A DNA stretch of 64,000 nt from Viridibacillus arvi (GCF_001274945.1 NZ_LILB01000001.1:1799111-1863110); one strand, 5' to 3'; counted from the first letter of the stretch, positions 47,526 through 57,042 are shown. The notes: a model not told the origin generated them from the sequence alone. A program made the numbers and translations.

Positions 47526-48670
47526 AGTTGAATTGTCTCTCCTTTTAATTGTTTCATCATTTTCGCAAATACTACTTTAAATTGTTCTATATCTGAATTT
47601 GTTAAGCCATTGCCAAGACTTATACGAATAACACCTTTTTCGAAACTTTCTTCTATTTGAAGAGCTTCTATAACATGACTAATACTTGAATCTTTTGAGG
47701 AACAAGCACTAGATGTTGAAACGATAAAACCTTCACTTTGCAATGCATTGACAACAACTTCACCTTTTAAGCCTCTTACACTGCAACTTATAATATGTGG
47801 TGCACCACCATTATTTGAAATAACGTGGACATGATAAAATTTATTGAAAAAGGCATGTAAATCCTCTCGCCACTTTTCAAATTTCGGTGTATTCTCTGCC
47901 ATTTGCTCCACAGCTAGGCGCATGGCTTTTGCTAATGCAACATTTTGAGGTACTGCAACAGTTCCACTACGGTAACCTAATTCTTGTCCGCCACCATGTT
48001 GTATCGGTTGAATTTTAATGCGCTTAGAAAAAGCTAATAAGCCTGTTCCTTTTAAGCCATTTATTTTATGACCAGAAATGGTTAAAGCATCTGGACCATT
48101 ATCTCCTTGAAATTGCACCGGCAATTTCCCGAAGCTTTGTACTGCATCCACATGGAAAAACGCACGGCTATTTGAACGTATGATCTTCGCCATTTCCAAA
48201 ATTGGTTGAATAGCGCCCATTTCATTATTTACATGCATAATACTAACGAGCACTGTATCTTTACGAATTTTGCTTTGCAGGTCAGATAGTTTAACGCTTC
48301 CATTTTTATCGACGTCAATAAATTCTAGTTCAAAGCCTTCATTTGTTAAATGACGAGCACTTTCGATGACAGATGGATGTTCGATAGCGGAGATTAGAAT
48401 ATGCTTTCCACGATGCTGGTTTGCTCTAGCAAAACCTTTAATAGCAAAGTTATTTGATTCTGTTCCACCTGACGTGAAAATTATATGCTCAGGCTCTGTT
48501 TTCAGAATTTGAGCGATTTGCTCTCTTGCTTTCATTAATAATGTATTGGCTTCTGTACCCATTTGATGAAGGGAAGCTGGATTGGCGTAATATCGTTCAT
48601 TCGCTTGTATAAAAGTTTGCATTACGGCTGAATCTGGTTTAGTCGTCGCGCTATGATCAAGATAAATCAA
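47522..48670 (-). CDS. nifZ: Cysteine desulfurase (NifZ/IscS-like), TTG start
   Basis: A 382-residue PLP enzyme that makes persulfide from cysteine for ThiI-dependent tRNA thiolation. Internal aldimine Lys is in ISGHKINGLKG and the active Cys in STSSACSSK. It starts MIYLDHSATTKP. The initiation codon is TTG at 48670, with GGAAGG about 8 nt upstream. Overlap with thiI by 4 nt shows translational coupling. Confidence 0.93.
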   Translation of the reverse strand: MIYLDHSATTKPDSAVMQTFIQANERYYANPASLHQMGTEANTLLMKAREQIAQILKTEPEHIIFTSGGTESNNFAIKGFARANQHRGKHILISAIEHPSVIESARHLTNEGFELEFIDVDKNGSVKLSDLQSKIRKDTVLVSIMHVNNEMGAIQPILEMAKIIRSNSRAFFHVDAVQSFGKLPVQFQGDNGPDALTISGHKINGLKGTGLLAFSKRIKIQPIQHGGGQELGYRSGTVAVPQNVALAKAMRLAVEQMAENTPKFEKWREDLHAFFNKFYHVHVISNNGGAPHIISCSVRGLKGEVVVNALQSEGFIVSTSSACSSKDSSISHVIEALQIEESFEKGVIRISLGNGLTNSDIEQFKVVFAKMMKQLKGETIQL

Positions 48671-48686
48671 TTGTGTAACCTTCCTT

Positions 48687-48725
48687 CCAAAAGAAAGCCA
48701 CCTGCACTCTACCGTGCGGTGGCTT
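48687..48725 (-). terminator. ezrA terminator
   Basis: AAAGCCACC / GGTGGCTTT stem with inner GCAC/GTGC, then TTTCTTTT on the minus strand. It lies between ezrA and nifZ and overlaps the nifZ upstream region. Confidence 0.75.
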
Positions 48726-48747
48726 TATGCTTCTCTTATTATGAACG

Positions 48748-50439
48748 TCAATTGTCGTCTTTGGCAAGTACTTGAATTTTTTTCATAGCACCTGGTTCGG
48801 CTGCTTCTACGGCTGTTGCAGCATTTTCTAACGCTTTTGCATATCGGAATTCTCGGAATGCCTGCTCAGCCTCTAATAATCGTTGGTGCATTGTTGGATT
48901 AGATGCACGATAACGGTTACCATATTGAATAATTCGTTCAATTAATAATACGTTTTCTAGCATTTCTGTTGCTGTATTATGTACATCTTGAATACATTTT
49001 TCAGCGGTATCCAAATTCTTATGTACGGCTACCATATTTAACGGAACTTCTTTTAAGCTTTGAACAACTATAAATAACTGTTCTTCTGCCTCTTCCAATC
49101 GGATATCCATTTCTTCTGGAATCCCTGGAATATTCGCCTTATTTAACATACGATCTGTTTCATGCAATAACTGCTTGAGGTTTCCAAGTGTAGCTCTTGC
49201 TTTATTTTCATCAATTCTTAAACTCTTTAAACGATCAGCAAATCGATCTTGTTCTTCAAATAAACGTTCTGTTTCTTCTTTAACTCCCTTTAACTCCTCT
49301 TGTAAGCTAGAATAGGCAGATTGCTCTTCTTTTACTTGAATAGATAGTAATTCATATCTCTGACGAACTGACATCAATTGTTGTTTACAATTTGAAGGAA
49401 GTGCAGCATCTTTTTCAGATAAATGATATCCTTTTTGAACTTCTTCTGCCTCTTTTGCTGTTTCATCAATTGATACAATAACATTTTCTAATCGTGCACC
49501 AATTTGTTCAAAGTTTTCATCAACAAATCGCTTAGCCATCACTTCTTTTTCTAATGCATCATAAAATGAATCGATTTCATCTTTAATTTCATTTACTCGA
49601 TGCTGAACTGAAGTTATGTTCAAATCCGCAATTTGTTGTTTAAATTCATCAATGCTTTCTTCCATTACATCTAACTTTCCATTCAGTTCTAAATGTTTTA
49701 AGAAGAAGGATTGCTCTTCCATTTCTCGTTGACCATTGCGTAGTTCATGAATATGAGATGGAATCTTGTGCTGAATATCCGTTAATAACGCTGGAATTTC
49801 ATTTATCAATTTGAAAATATGTTGACCTTCTTCATCTAACGTAATAACAATTTCTCTTGCTTGTAAATAGTTACCTGATTCTGTTAGTACTTCATATTCC
49901 TCAAATTTCGGATTAAATGTCTCCAGACGTTTTTCTAATGGACCTGCAGCAGGGCCATATGAATATTGATGAGCTAACAACGTTTTTCTAGCTGAACGAT
50001 ACTGATCCTTCAGCTGTTCAATCTCAATTCTGTTTTTCTCTTCACTACCGATTAATTCACCAAGTTCTTTTAGAATTTGGATCATCTCTTGATCGTACTC
50101 ATTAATACGAGATTCAATTTCTTTTTCAATGTCAGTCGCTTTGCCAAATTGGAATTTATCCACAAGTTCTTCAGCATCAAATAATAGCACGTCGATTTTA
50201 GGCATTTCAACGTCCATAAGCTCCGTCCATTTATTGCGCCAGCGCTCAAACATCTCTTCTGTTTGACCATTCATGTTCAGAGCTTTCACTTTTGTTAACT
50301 CTTCCAAAACGGGTTTGTTTTGAATTTGAAGTTTTTTCTGATCCAACCTCTGAATTTCTTTATTATGTTTTCGACGCAAAATGAAAATGAATGCTACTAT
50401 AATACATAGTACGATTATAACGGGAATGATATACTGCAT
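48748..50439 (-). CDS. ezrA: Septation ring formation regulator EzrA
   Basis: A 563-residue division protein. The N-terminal TM anchor (about 3-22, IPVIIVLCIIVAFIFILRRK) is followed by a long alpha-helical, coiled-coil-rich cytosolic region (spectrin-like repeats). EzrA restrains FtsZ ring formation at poles and links to cell-wall synthesis. ATG with GGGGGTC. Its terminator lies ahead of nifZ. Confidence 0.93.
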   Translation of the reverse strand: MQYIIPVIIVLCIIVAFIFILRRKHNKEIQRLDQKKLQIQNKPVLEELTKVKALNMNGQTEEMFERWRNKWTELMDVEMPKIDVLLFDAEELVDKFQFGKATDIEKEIESRINEYDQEMIQILKELGELIGSEEKNRIEIEQLKDQYRSARKTLLAHQYSYGPAAGPLEKRLETFNPKFEEYEVLTESGNYLQAREIVITLDEEGQHIFKLINEIPALLTDIQHKIPSHIHELRNGQREMEEQSFFLKHLELNGKLDVMEESIDEFKQQIADLNITSVQHRVNEIKDEIDSFYDALEKEVMAKRFVDENFEQIGARLENVIVSIDETAKEAEEVQKGYHLSEKDAALPSNCKQQLMSVRQRYELLSIQVKEEQSAYSSLQEELKGVKEETERLFEEQDRFADRLKSLRIDENKARATLGNLKQLLHETDRMLNKANIPGIPEEMDIRLEEAEEQLFIVVQSLKEVPLNMVAVHKNLDTAEKCIQDVHNTATEMLENVLLIERIIQYGNRYRASNPTMHQRLLEAEQAFREFRYAKALENAATAVEAAEPGAMKKIQVLAKDDN

Positions 50440-50588
50440 CGTAAGACCCCCTGTTCCTAAATCACTATTTCAGCCAATTAATTAACCTTAATATTACCAT
50501 GTTTTCGGTGAATTTGTTTACCGTTTACAACGTATTTTAAAAAAATATCTACCATATCACTATATTATACAAGTTGGAGGAATATTTC

Positions 50589-51386
50589 ATGAAACGAGAT
50601 GCTCACATTCACTCACCTTTTTGCCCCCACGGAACCACAGATGATTTTGAAAAATACATAAACAAAGCAATCAATTTCGGATTTACCGACATTACATTTA
50701 CTGAACACGCACCTCTCCCTAATAGCTTTACTGACCCAACGCCTATGCAAGATAGTGGTATGGTAATTGAAAATTTATATCCATATATAGAAAAGTTAAA
50801 GGAATTAAAAAAACAATATGCATCAAAAATTCGGATTCGTATTGGCTTAGAAGTCGATTTTATTATCGGCTATGAAAGACAAACAAGAGACTTTTTAAAT
50901 GATATCGGTCCGCAGTTGGACGATGCTATTTTATCAGTTCACTTTTTAAAACATAACCATACTTATACATGTATTGACTATTCAAGTGAGAAGTTCCTGG
51001 AATTCGCAGATACAATTGGAACTGTAAAAGAAGTTTACAGTCTATATTATGAAACAGTTAAAGAATCTATTTCTTCTGATTTAGGACCTTACAAACCAAA
51101 ACGAATCGGTCACCCGACACTCGTTCATAAATTCCAATTAGCACATCAACAAAAAATAGATGACCACAAACAAATTGAAGAGATTTTACAACTGATGGCC
51201 CTCAATGACTATGAACTAGATGTTAATGGAGCAGGCTTGTCAAAAAAAGATTGTAAAGAACCTTATCCTCCATTACAATATGTTAAACTTGCTGAAGCTC
51301 TAAAGATTCCGCTTGTTTTTGGCTCTGACGCTCATCAAGTTACGGATTTACATCAACATTATGATAAAATTTTCCCTTTAAGATAA
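50589..51386 (+). CDS. hisJ: Histidinol-phosphatase (PHP family)
   Basis: A 265-residue PHP hydrolase removing phosphate from L-histidinol phosphate in His synthesis. Metal-binding motifs DAHIHSPFCPHG, TEHAP, EVDF, SVHF, GHPTL and GSDAH are complete. ATG 50589 with GGAGG at 8 nt is chosen over an upstream TTG. It is divergent from ezrA and 19 nt before msrC, as in B. subtilis ytvP/hisJ. No other his genes lie nearby. Confidence 0.92.
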   Translation: MKRDAHIHSPFCPHGTTDDFEKYINKAINFGFTDITFTEHAPLPNSFTDPTPMQDSGMVIENLYPYIEKLKELKKQYASKIRIRIGLEVDFIIGYERQTRDFLNDIGPQLDDAILSVHFLKHNHTYTCIDYSSEKFLEFADTIGTVKEVYSLYYETVKESISSDLGPYKPKRIGHPTLVHKFQLAHQQKIDDHKQIEEILQLMALNDYELDVNGAGLSKKDCKEPYPPLQYVKLAEALKIPLVFGSDAHQVTDLHQHYDKIFPLR

Positions 51387-51405
51387 TTTAGAATGGAGAG
51401 ATAAA

Positions 51406-51891
51406 ATGTTTACACAATCCTCTTATAGTGGCAACTCAGAAGAACAATATGCACTTTTAGCGAAGCAGTTAGATGCTTTATTAGAAGGTGAAACAGATAC
51501 TATTGCTAATTTAAGCAATGCCTCAGCATTATTAAATCAATTTTTAGACACCATTAACTGGTGTGGATTTTACTTACATAAAAACGAAGAATTATTATTA
51601 GGACCTTTCCAAGGTTTACCTGCCTGTGTCCATATCGCAATTGGACGTGGAGTTTGTGGTACTGCAGCAGCGAAACAGGAAACAATCGTCGTTGAAGATG
51701 TTCATGCATTTCCGGGCCATATTGCTTGTGATGCAGCTTCTCAATCAGAAATTGTCGTTCCAATCACCATTGAGGGTAAACTTTTTGGTGTACTTGATAT
51801 CGATAGCCCTATACAAAATCGCTTTTCAGATGATGATCGTAAAGGCATCGAACACTTTGTACAAGTATTAACGAAACATCTTTCATTCTAA
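51406..51891 (+). CDS. msrC: Free methionine-(R)-sulfoxide reductase (GAF, MsrC/YtsP)
   Basis: A 161-residue GAF-domain enzyme reducing free Met-R-sulfoxide with thioredoxin. The three family cysteines are in PACVHI, GVCGTA and HIACDA. Starts ATG after GGAGAG, 19 nt downstream of hisJ, probably co-transcribed. It ends at a bidirectional terminator. Confidence 0.92.
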   Translation: MFTQSSYSGNSEEQYALLAKQLDALLEGETDTIANLSNASALLNQFLDTINWCGFYLHKNEELLLGPFQGLPACVHIAIGRGVCGTAAAKQETIVVEDVHAFPGHIACDAASQSEIVVPITIEGKLFGVLDIDSPIQNRFSDDDRKGIEHFVQVLTKHLSF

Positions 51892-51897
51892 AATACC

Positions 51898-51940
51898 AAA
51901 AGAGTTACGCCCACAATCGTATTGAGCGTAACTCTTTTTT
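51898..51940. terminator. Bidirectional terminator between msrC and dgcP
   Basis: Perfect 13-bp stem AAAAGAGTTACGC/GCGTAACTCTTTT between convergent genes, with a T-run on the plus strand and A/T flank on the other. Confidence 0.85.
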
Positions 51941-51946
51941 AACACC

Positions 51947-53821
51947 TTAATTTGTAACATCATCCATTTCAAACAAACGAAATTGATTTTTGCCGTTATT
52001 TTTCGCTTCATATAATGCAATATCCGCATTTTGAAAAACGTTATGAAAATTGTGATTAAGATTTTTTTGCCAAGCAGCTACACCTGAAGAAACAGTTACA
52101 GATGGTGTTGTTACCTCAGGAACAGATGTAACAATCTTATCAACTAAATCAATCGATGCCAATAATGTTTGGTTAGGTAAATAGATAGCAATTTCTTCGC
52201 CGCCCCATCTAGCACAAATCCCTTGCCCCTCCACCGTGTCTATCAAATGTTGCGCTATCGTTACTAAAATCGCATCACCTTTTTGGTGTCCATATGTATC
52301 ATTGATCATTTTAAAATTATCAATATCTAATAGAATAAAGACACCACCTTCATCCTTATCCATCGAAACTTCAACATATCGATCCAAATATTTTCTAGCA
52401 AATAATTTAGTTAAATGATCTCGGTCGACCATTTCTTGAAGTTGATCACGTAAAATAGTATTCGAAATCGCCAATGAAGAATGACGTATTAAAGATTGCA
52501 TTAATTTAAAACTATCAAACGAAAAGAAATACGGTTTATTATGTAAGACGATACTAAAACCATGTACTTTTTCCCGAATAATAATAGGTATAGCCATCAT
52601 TGACATAAGCGAGACTCTATCAGCTATTAAGTTGCTGAAATCTGCTATAAATAATGGATCTGTCGATTTATCAAAATGATCACTGACATATTTCAAATAT
52701 GGCTTTGATTCATTTTCAAAGAAAAAGGCCGTACTCTCTGTTGTTACTTGATACACATCATTTTCTTTTAAAACAAAGCAAATTTCATCCGGATTAAACG
52801 ACTTTGTTAACTGTTTTGCTAGAAACAATAACATTTCTTCTTGATTCAATTTCATATTTAAACGGTGCGACGTTTCATTTATTAGTTGGAGATCTGATAC
52901 TAAACGATGTGATTGATGATATAGTTTTGCATTTTCTAATGCATTCCCTGAAGTTTCAGCTATATGCATAATGAGGTCTTTCTCTTGTTTACCAAAAACG
53001 TAATTTAGCGGTGCGAAAATTTGTAACACCCCATAAATACCTTGACGGCCCTTTATTGGTGCATTTAATACACACCATTCTATGTCTTCGGCCTGTTCAA
53101 TTTTCATATCTCCTGAAACAAAGGCTTCTATAGTTGAAGAACGCTCAGACATATAATCAAATGTATGCGTATCAACAGTTAAATGACGATCTTGATCGTT
53201 TGATAAAATAAGTTTCGATTCAAACTTCGGGAGGGCACTTCTGACACCATGAAGAAGTGCTTTCAGAATTCGATCAATATCCATAGATGAATGGAAAATA
53301 CCCGTCATTCTAACTAATTCAATATTCATCTTTTGTTCATATGTGGCTCTAATATTTTTTTGTATTAACTGAATAACACGCGAGAGTAGCATTTCAAAAT
53401 CATGAATATACTTTGTCTTCGCAAAATTTTTCCAATCCGCAGTTTCTTGCACAATGATAATGCCAAACGGTTTCTGATTTACTTCCCGTAAAACTATCAC
53501 ATCATCGGCAAAATCATATTTCTTTTTCAAAATATCAACAAATGCGCTTGGGAATGGATACTCTTGATGAAGATGCTGCTCTAATAATTTACTTGGAATA
53601 CCTTGCGTTATATTCTCATGTGCTGCATCAATTGAGACAGGATAGAAGGTATCTTTATCTAAATGTAAGTATTCACTTTTTGAAATACCGAAGTATTGTA
53701 ATAGGATTCCTTTTAATAGTTCAAAATATTCACTACTATTAAGTTTTTCATCTATTAAATCCATCCACAAGTCTAGGATCTGACATTTTACATTTTGCAT
53801 TGTTTGTTGATAATCTGCCAT
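51947..53821 (-). CDS. dgcP: Diguanylate cyclase with GAF domains (DgcP/YtrP-like)
   Basis: A 624-residue cytosolic signalling protein. The N-terminal region has two GAF-like sensory domains (about 170-310 and 330-450). The C-terminal GGDEF domain (about 460-620) has DIDNFKMINDTYGHQKGD and the active-site RWGGEEI, a functional GGEEF-type variant. It should make c-di-GMP from GTP. Position between msrC and rpsD matches B. subtilis ytrP (dgcP). ATG follows AAGGTGATTGC. Possible promoter: TATAAT at 53877-53872 on the minus strand, weak -35. Confidence 0.9.
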   Translation of the reverse strand: MADYQQTMQNVKCQILDLWMDLIDEKLNSSEYFELLKGILLQYFGISKSEYLHLDKDTFYPVSIDAAHENITQGIPSKLLEQHLHQEYPFPSAFVDILKKKYDFADDVIVLREVNQKPFGIIIVQETADWKNFAKTKYIHDFEMLLSRVIQLIQKNIRATYEQKMNIELVRMTGIFHSSMDIDRILKALLHGVRSALPKFESKLILSNDQDRHLTVDTHTFDYMSERSSTIEAFVSGDMKIEQAEDIEWCVLNAPIKGRQGIYGVLQIFAPLNYVFGKQEKDLIMHIAETSGNALENAKLYHQSHRLVSDLQLINETSHRLNMKLNQEEMLLFLAKQLTKSFNPDEICFVLKENDVYQVTTESTAFFFENESKPYLKYVSDHFDKSTDPLFIADFSNLIADRVSLMSMMAIPIIIREKVHGFSIVLHNKPYFFSFDSFKLMQSLIRHSSLAISNTILRDQLQEMVDRDHLTKLFARKYLDRYVEVSMDKDEGGVFILLDIDNFKMINDTYGHQKGDAILVTIAQHLIDTVEGQGICARWGGEEIAIYLPNQTLLASIDLVDKIVTSVPEVTTPSVTVSSGVAAWQKNLNHNFHNVFQNADIALYEAKNNGKNQFRLFEMDDVTN

Positions 53822-53871
53822 GCAATCACCTTTTCCTTCAAAACATGCTATATATGATCTTGTCTAATTCT

Positions 53872-53877
53872 ATTATA
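53872..53877 (-). promoter_or_regulatory. -10 element of a possible dgcP promoter
   Basis: TATAAT on the minus strand, 51 nt upstream of the dgcP ATG. No good -35 at 16-18 nt. The rest of 53822-54003 shows nothing else recognisable. Confidence 0.4.
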
Positions 53878-54003
53878 CATAAAATAAGTCTTTTCAACTA
53901 TAGCCTTTTGGAAAAAACTTCTTGAATTCGAGAAATCGTATCAAAGCTCCTTGATTTATCCTTTAACTACTTGATTTATCTATTCTACACTCTCTCATTT
54001 ACC

Positions 54004-54032
54004 TTGACACATTACTATGTAAAAGTTACAAT
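54004..54032 (+). promoter_or_regulatory. rpsD promoter
   Basis: Perfect TTGACA (54004-54009), 17-nt spacer, TACAAT (54027-54032). Predicted RNA start near 54039. Confidence 0.85.
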
Positions 54033-54038
54033 GGTCTT

Positions 54039-54226
54039 TGTGTAAAATAAACGCAGCAGTTGTATGGTTTTATTGCTTCATTTTGTTCCTCCAGAAGTGG
54101 ATGGTGTAACACGTAACCCTTTGGCTGCATGGGCGAAGTTGCATGAAAATAAAATGTCAATAATTCTGGATACATCTGGTTTTTATTTTACAACAAAATA
54201 AAACCAATTAAAGGAGGAGACTCTCT
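54039..54226 (+). ncRNA. Probable S4 autoregulatory leader of rpsD
   Basis: A 188-nt untranslated leader precedes rpsD, about the length of the B. subtilis rpsD leader where S4 binds to repress its own translation. It contains inverted elements (TGGTTTTATT ... AATAAAACCA, linking the start of the leader with the Shine-Dalgarno region). Class inferred from context. A covariance search is needed to confirm. Confidence 0.6.
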
Positions 54227-54829
54227 ATGTCTCGTTATACAGGTCCATCATGGAAACTGTCTCGTCGCCTTGGTATTTCACTAAGCGGCACAGGTAAAGA
54301 AATCGAAAAACGCCCTTACGCACCAGGACAACACGGTCCTAACCAACGTAAAAAATTATCAGAATACGGTTTACAATTACAAGAAAAACAAAAACTTCGT
54401 CATATGTATGGTATGAACGAACGTCAATTCCGTACTCTATTTGACAAAGCTGGTAAAATGCAAGGTATCCACGGTGAAAACTTCATGATCCTTCTTGAAA
54501 CTCGCCTTGATAACTTAGTTTACCGTTTAGGTCTTTCACGCACTCGTCGTGGATCTCGTCAATTAGTAAACCACGGCCACATTTTGGTTGATGGTAAACG
54601 CGTTGATATCCCTTCATTCCGCGTAAAACCAGGTCAAGTGATTTCTCTTCGTGAAAAATCTCAAAACCTTGATGTTGTTAATGAAGCAATCGAAGTAAAC
54701 AACTTCGTACCAGAATACCTATCATTCGATGCAGATAAAAAAGAAGGTACTTTTGTACGTCTTCCAGAACGCAGCGAATTATCAGCTGAAATCAACGAAG
54801 CTTATATCGTAGAGTACTACTCTCGTTAA
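54227..54829 (+). CDS. rpsD: 30S ribosomal protein S4
   Basis: A 200-residue S4. The N-terminal domain starts [16 protein letters not shown], and the S4 RNA-binding domain (about 90-150) has [27 protein letters not shown]. Primary 16S rRNA-binding assembly protein. AAAGGAGGAGA precedes the ATG. Monocistronic with strong promoter, leader and terminator, as in Bacillus. Confidence 0.97.
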   Translation: MSRYTGPSWKLSRRLGISLSGTGKEIEKRPYAPGQHGPNQRKKLSEYGLQLQEKQKLRHMYGMNERQFRTLFDKAGKMQGIHGENFMILLETRLDNLVYRLGLSRTRRGSRQLVNHGHILVDGKRVDIPSFRVKPGQVISLREKSQNLDVVNEAIEVNNFVPEYLSFDADKKEGTFVRLPERSELSAEINEAYIVEYYSR

Positions 54830-54843
54830 TCTTTGTTCTTTCC

Positions 54844-54889
54844 AAAACCTTGTACTCGTTATTTCAACGGGTACAAGGTTTTTTTATTA
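54844..54889 (+). terminator. rpsD terminator
   Basis: AAACCTTGTACTCG / CGGGTACAAGGTTT stem around TTATTTCAA, followed by TTTTTT. Confidence 0.85.
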
Positions 54890-54946
54890 TATATTCTCCA
54901 CTAACTAAAAATTAATTTTTTTCAAACTACTTATAAAAAAAGTATA

Positions 54947-54998
54947 TAAAAGAGGCTAATGAACATCCAAAGAATTATTTGGATGTTCATTTAGCCTC
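54947..54998 (-). terminator. Terminator of the Yip1-family gene
   Basis: GAGGCTAAATGAACATCCAA stem with a one-base bulge, then TTTTATAT on the minus strand, 44 nt past the stop. Confidence 0.75.
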
Positions 54999-55041
54999 AA
55001 ATGGATAAGAACTAGATTATTTACTAATCACTGCTCTACAT

Positions 55042-55683
55042 TTACCCCATAATTGAGAACGTTAAAATAATAACAATAATAAGTAAAATGACAAAAACAA
55101 CGAAGCCTGGAATGAAAATCGTGAAAAATGCACGCCAATTTGAAAAACGATGCGTCTCTGCAATTACCGCCACGTTAATAACAAAAGACCAAATAGTGAC
55201 ACAAAGCGAGACTAGACTCGAAATTAGCGTTACTAAAAGGTTCTTCACTTCAAGATAATCGCTATCCATCCGAAAGAATGTTTCTGGAGAAAATGCCATC
55301 CATAATAATAAAATGGGTGCTAACCAAATATGAGGAATCGAGGATAACCCCATTACTTTGAACATCTCTTTGTAAGTTGCCTTTCCTTTAAACAATTTCC
55401 CTATTAGTAAGAATACCCCTGCCCCAATAGCAGATGAAAACAATCCAATAAATGGTCCACCAATTAAACAAATCAATAATATACCCCAAGTTGGAATATC
55501 TAAAGATTCCGCATCCATTGCACTGAAAAGTACACCAGCCATTCCTCCGAGCAATATGAATATGATAGCGTAACCTAATCCTTTATGATCAAGTATATAT
55601 CTGGCCGTTTTTTTAGGATGTAACCAAATAGAGAAAAATGGATGTAACATCTCTTGCTGCTTTGTTTCTTGTAATTCATTCAT
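55042..55683 (-). CDS. Yip1-family integral membrane protein
   Basis: A 213-residue protein with five hydrophobic helices (about 33-52, 62-92, 108-128, 145-170, 180-212). A short cytosolic N-terminus has FSIWLHPKKTARYIL, a common Yip1/YckC-type start. Function unknown. ATG after GGGGAGAATTATAA. It stands alone between rpsD and the sulfur module. The gap 55684-55921 upstream shows no other gene. A frame at 55791-56045 on the other strand overlaps the rhodanese end and is not credible. Confidence 0.75.
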   Translation of the reverse strand: MNELQETKQQEMLHPFFSIWLHPKKTARYILDHKGLGYAIIFILLGGMAGVLFSAMDAESLDIPTWGILLICLIGGPFIGLFSSAIGAGVFLLIGKLFKGKATYKEMFKVMGLSSIPHIWLAPILLLWMAFSPETFFRMDSDYLEVKNLLVTLISSLVSLCVTIWSFVINVAVIAETHRFSNWRAFFTIFIPGFVVFVILLIIVIILTFSIMG

Positions 55684-55921
55684 TTATAATTCTCCCCTTC
55701 TAGTATTCTGTTAAAATCATACCAAAGATAATATAGGTATATTCTCCCTAAAAATTCATTTATGGTAAATATGAGAAATGCAACATAAGGATGACTTTGC
55801 GAGTCTTTCAACTTCTTTCTCAATACTCCTTAAAGAGCGAAATTCAGTTTAACGATTCTGATTCCACTCAAGAATCATATCGTCCAATAAAGTATCTTCA
55901 AACCCCAATATTTTTCCATAT

Positions 55922-55950
55922 AAAAAGAGTATGCGAAATGCATACTCTTT
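55922..55950 (-). terminator. Terminator of the cstR-rhodanese operon
   Basis: AAAGAGTATGC/GCATACTCTTT with five-base loop, followed by TTTTTATA on the minus strand, 23 nt past the rhodanese stop. Confidence 0.85.
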
Positions 55951-55973
55951 TATACGATTCTTATGACTGTAAT

Positions 55974-56270
55974 TTATTCAACTTCGCCAGCCCAAGCCAA
56001 CATGCCACCATCCATATTAGCTACATTAAAGCCTTGATTTTCTAAAAACATTGTTGCGTTGCCACTCCGACCACCTGAACGACAAACCATTATGTACTCT
56101 TTTGATTTATCTAACTCATTCATACGAAATTCGATTAAACCTAAAGGGATATTGATGGCTGTTGGAATTATACCTGCAGCTACTTCATCCACTTCACGAA
56201 CATCAATCAAATTCAATTCTTTACCCGATTCTAATAGTTGTTGTACTTCTTCTACTGAAATTGATTTCAT
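55974..56270 (-). CDS. Single-domain rhodanese sulfurtransferase
   Basis: A 98-residue rhodanese-like protein. Active-site loop CRSGGRS carries the persulfide Cys, with NLIDVREVDEV and MDGGMLAW conserved. Cytosolic, likely moving sulfane sulfur. AAGGAGATAATAAA precedes the ATG. It lies 58 nt after the CstR-like gene with a palindromic operator in between (56285-56299), so it belongs to the same sulfur-responsive module. Confidence 0.88.
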   Translation of the reverse strand: MKSISVEEVQQLLESGKELNLIDVREVDEVAAGIIPTAINIPLGLIEFRMNELDKSKEYIMVCRSGGRSGNATMFLENQGFNVANMDGGMLAWAGEVE

Positions 56271-56284
56271 TTTATTATCTCCTT

Positions 56285-56299
56285 TACCCCTCTGGGTAT
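56285..56299. promoter_or_regulatory. CstR-like operator upstream of the rhodanese gene
   Basis: TACCCCTCTGGGTA is an inverted repeat of the CsoR/CstR operator type (ACCC/GGGT half-sites in AT-rich flanks), placed between the repressor gene and the rhodanese gene. Confidence 0.6.
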
Positions 56300-56328
56300 A
56301 TATAATATTGAAAATAAGGAAGAGACGA

Positions 56329-56592
56329 TTATCGGCTCTTCACTAATAGATCTACAGCTTCTTTAATTAATGTTTCTTTATCTTTCCCTTTAAGCTCATT
56401 TTCATCTTCCATGCAACGCACTAAATTAGTACTTACAATAAGCCCAATCGCGCGATCAATTGCTGAGCGAGAGGCAGATAACTGTGTGATGACATCTTTA
56501 CATTCTTTTTCTTCTTCAATCATACGAATAACACCTTTTAACTGGCCTTCTATTCGTTTCAAACGATTCTTAATTTGATCATTATACTCCAT
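56329..56592 (-). CDS. cstR: CsoR/CstR-family persulfide-sensing repressor
   Basis: An 87-residue DUF156 repressor. It has Cys31 (EECKD region) and Cys60 (NLVRCM) but lacks the copper-site His of CsoR, where Asn56 or its neighbours stand. Exactly this C31/C60 pair defines CstR, which responds to per- and polysulfides. Neighbours fit: rhodanese downstream and a glutaredoxin-rhodanese operon divergent from it. AGGTGACG precedes the ATG. CsoR-type copper sensing is unlikely. No copper genes are near. Confidence 0.8.
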   Translation of the reverse strand: MEYNDQIKNRLKRIEGQLKGVIRMIEEEKECKDVITQLSASRSAIDRAIGLIVSTNLVRCMEDENELKGKDKETLIKEAVDLLVKSR

Positions 56593-56640
56593 ATTATCGT
56601 CACCTCAATTCAAGCATATCGTGTAACAGTATTAGATATT

Positions 56641-56656
56641 ATACCCCTAATGGTAT
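56641..56656. promoter_or_regulatory. CstR-like operator upstream of cstR
   Basis: ATACCCCTAATGGTAT, an inverted repeat of ATACC/GGTAT type in the cstR-grx divergent gap, 49 nt before the cstR ATG. A weaker ATACCCTCCATAGTAT lies at 56700-56715. Confidence 0.55.
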
Positions 56657-56722
56657 TGTGTCAAGTAAAGATGTTACAAAACAAATTAGTTGAAAACTCA
56701 TACCCTCCATAGTATATTAAAA

Positions 56723-56738
56723 ATACCTACAGGGGTAT
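56723..56738. promoter_or_regulatory. CstR-like operator upstream of the glutaredoxin-rhodanese operon
   Basis: ATACCTACAGGGGTAT, inverted repeat with the same half-sites as the other two operators, 35 nt before the ATG. It would permit coordinated control of both operons. Confidence 0.6.
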
Positions 56739-56772
56739 ATAGGATGAACTTTCAAAAGGAGGCAATAACGAC

Positions 56773-57042
56773 ATGACATTGGATGTGACCATTTATTCAG
56801 CCGCAAATTGTGGTTACTGCGTATTAATGAAAAATTTTCTAAACGAACAAAACATTCTCTATAAAGAAGTAAATATTCAAGAAAAACCTGAAATTGTGCA
56901 AGAGCTAATGGCTGCAACTGGTCGCCTCGGCGTACCCCAAACAAATATTAATGGTAATTGGATACTTGGTTATGACCCGAATTCTGCTATGAAAATTATC
57001 CAGCAACTAACAACTACTAATAGAAACGGAGAATTACAATAA
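56773..57042 (+). CDS. Glutaredoxin-like thiol-disulfide protein
   Basis: An 89-residue thioredoxin-fold protein with CGYC active site (residues about 14-17) and cis-Pro region LGVPQTNING. Resembles NrdH/GrxC-type redoxins. It may reduce persulfides or disulfides formed by the neighbouring rhodanese. AAAGGAGG precedes the ATG. Its stop overlaps the next start by one base (TAATG), indicating coupling. Confidence 0.82.
   Translation: MTLDVTIYSAANCGYCVLMKNFLNEQNILYKEVNIQEKPEIVQELMAATGRLGVPQTNINGNWILGYDPNSAMKIIQQLTTTNRNGELQ

Noticed and set aside
55791-56045. Plus-strand frame of 84 codons upstream of the rhodanese gene
   Set aside because: Overlaps the rhodanese 3' end and its terminator, with no Shine-Dalgarno and no family resemblance.
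56329-56592. Copper-sensing CsoR
   Set aside because: The His ligand of the Cys-His-Cys copper site is missing and neighbours are sulfur-transfer genes, so CstR is preferred.
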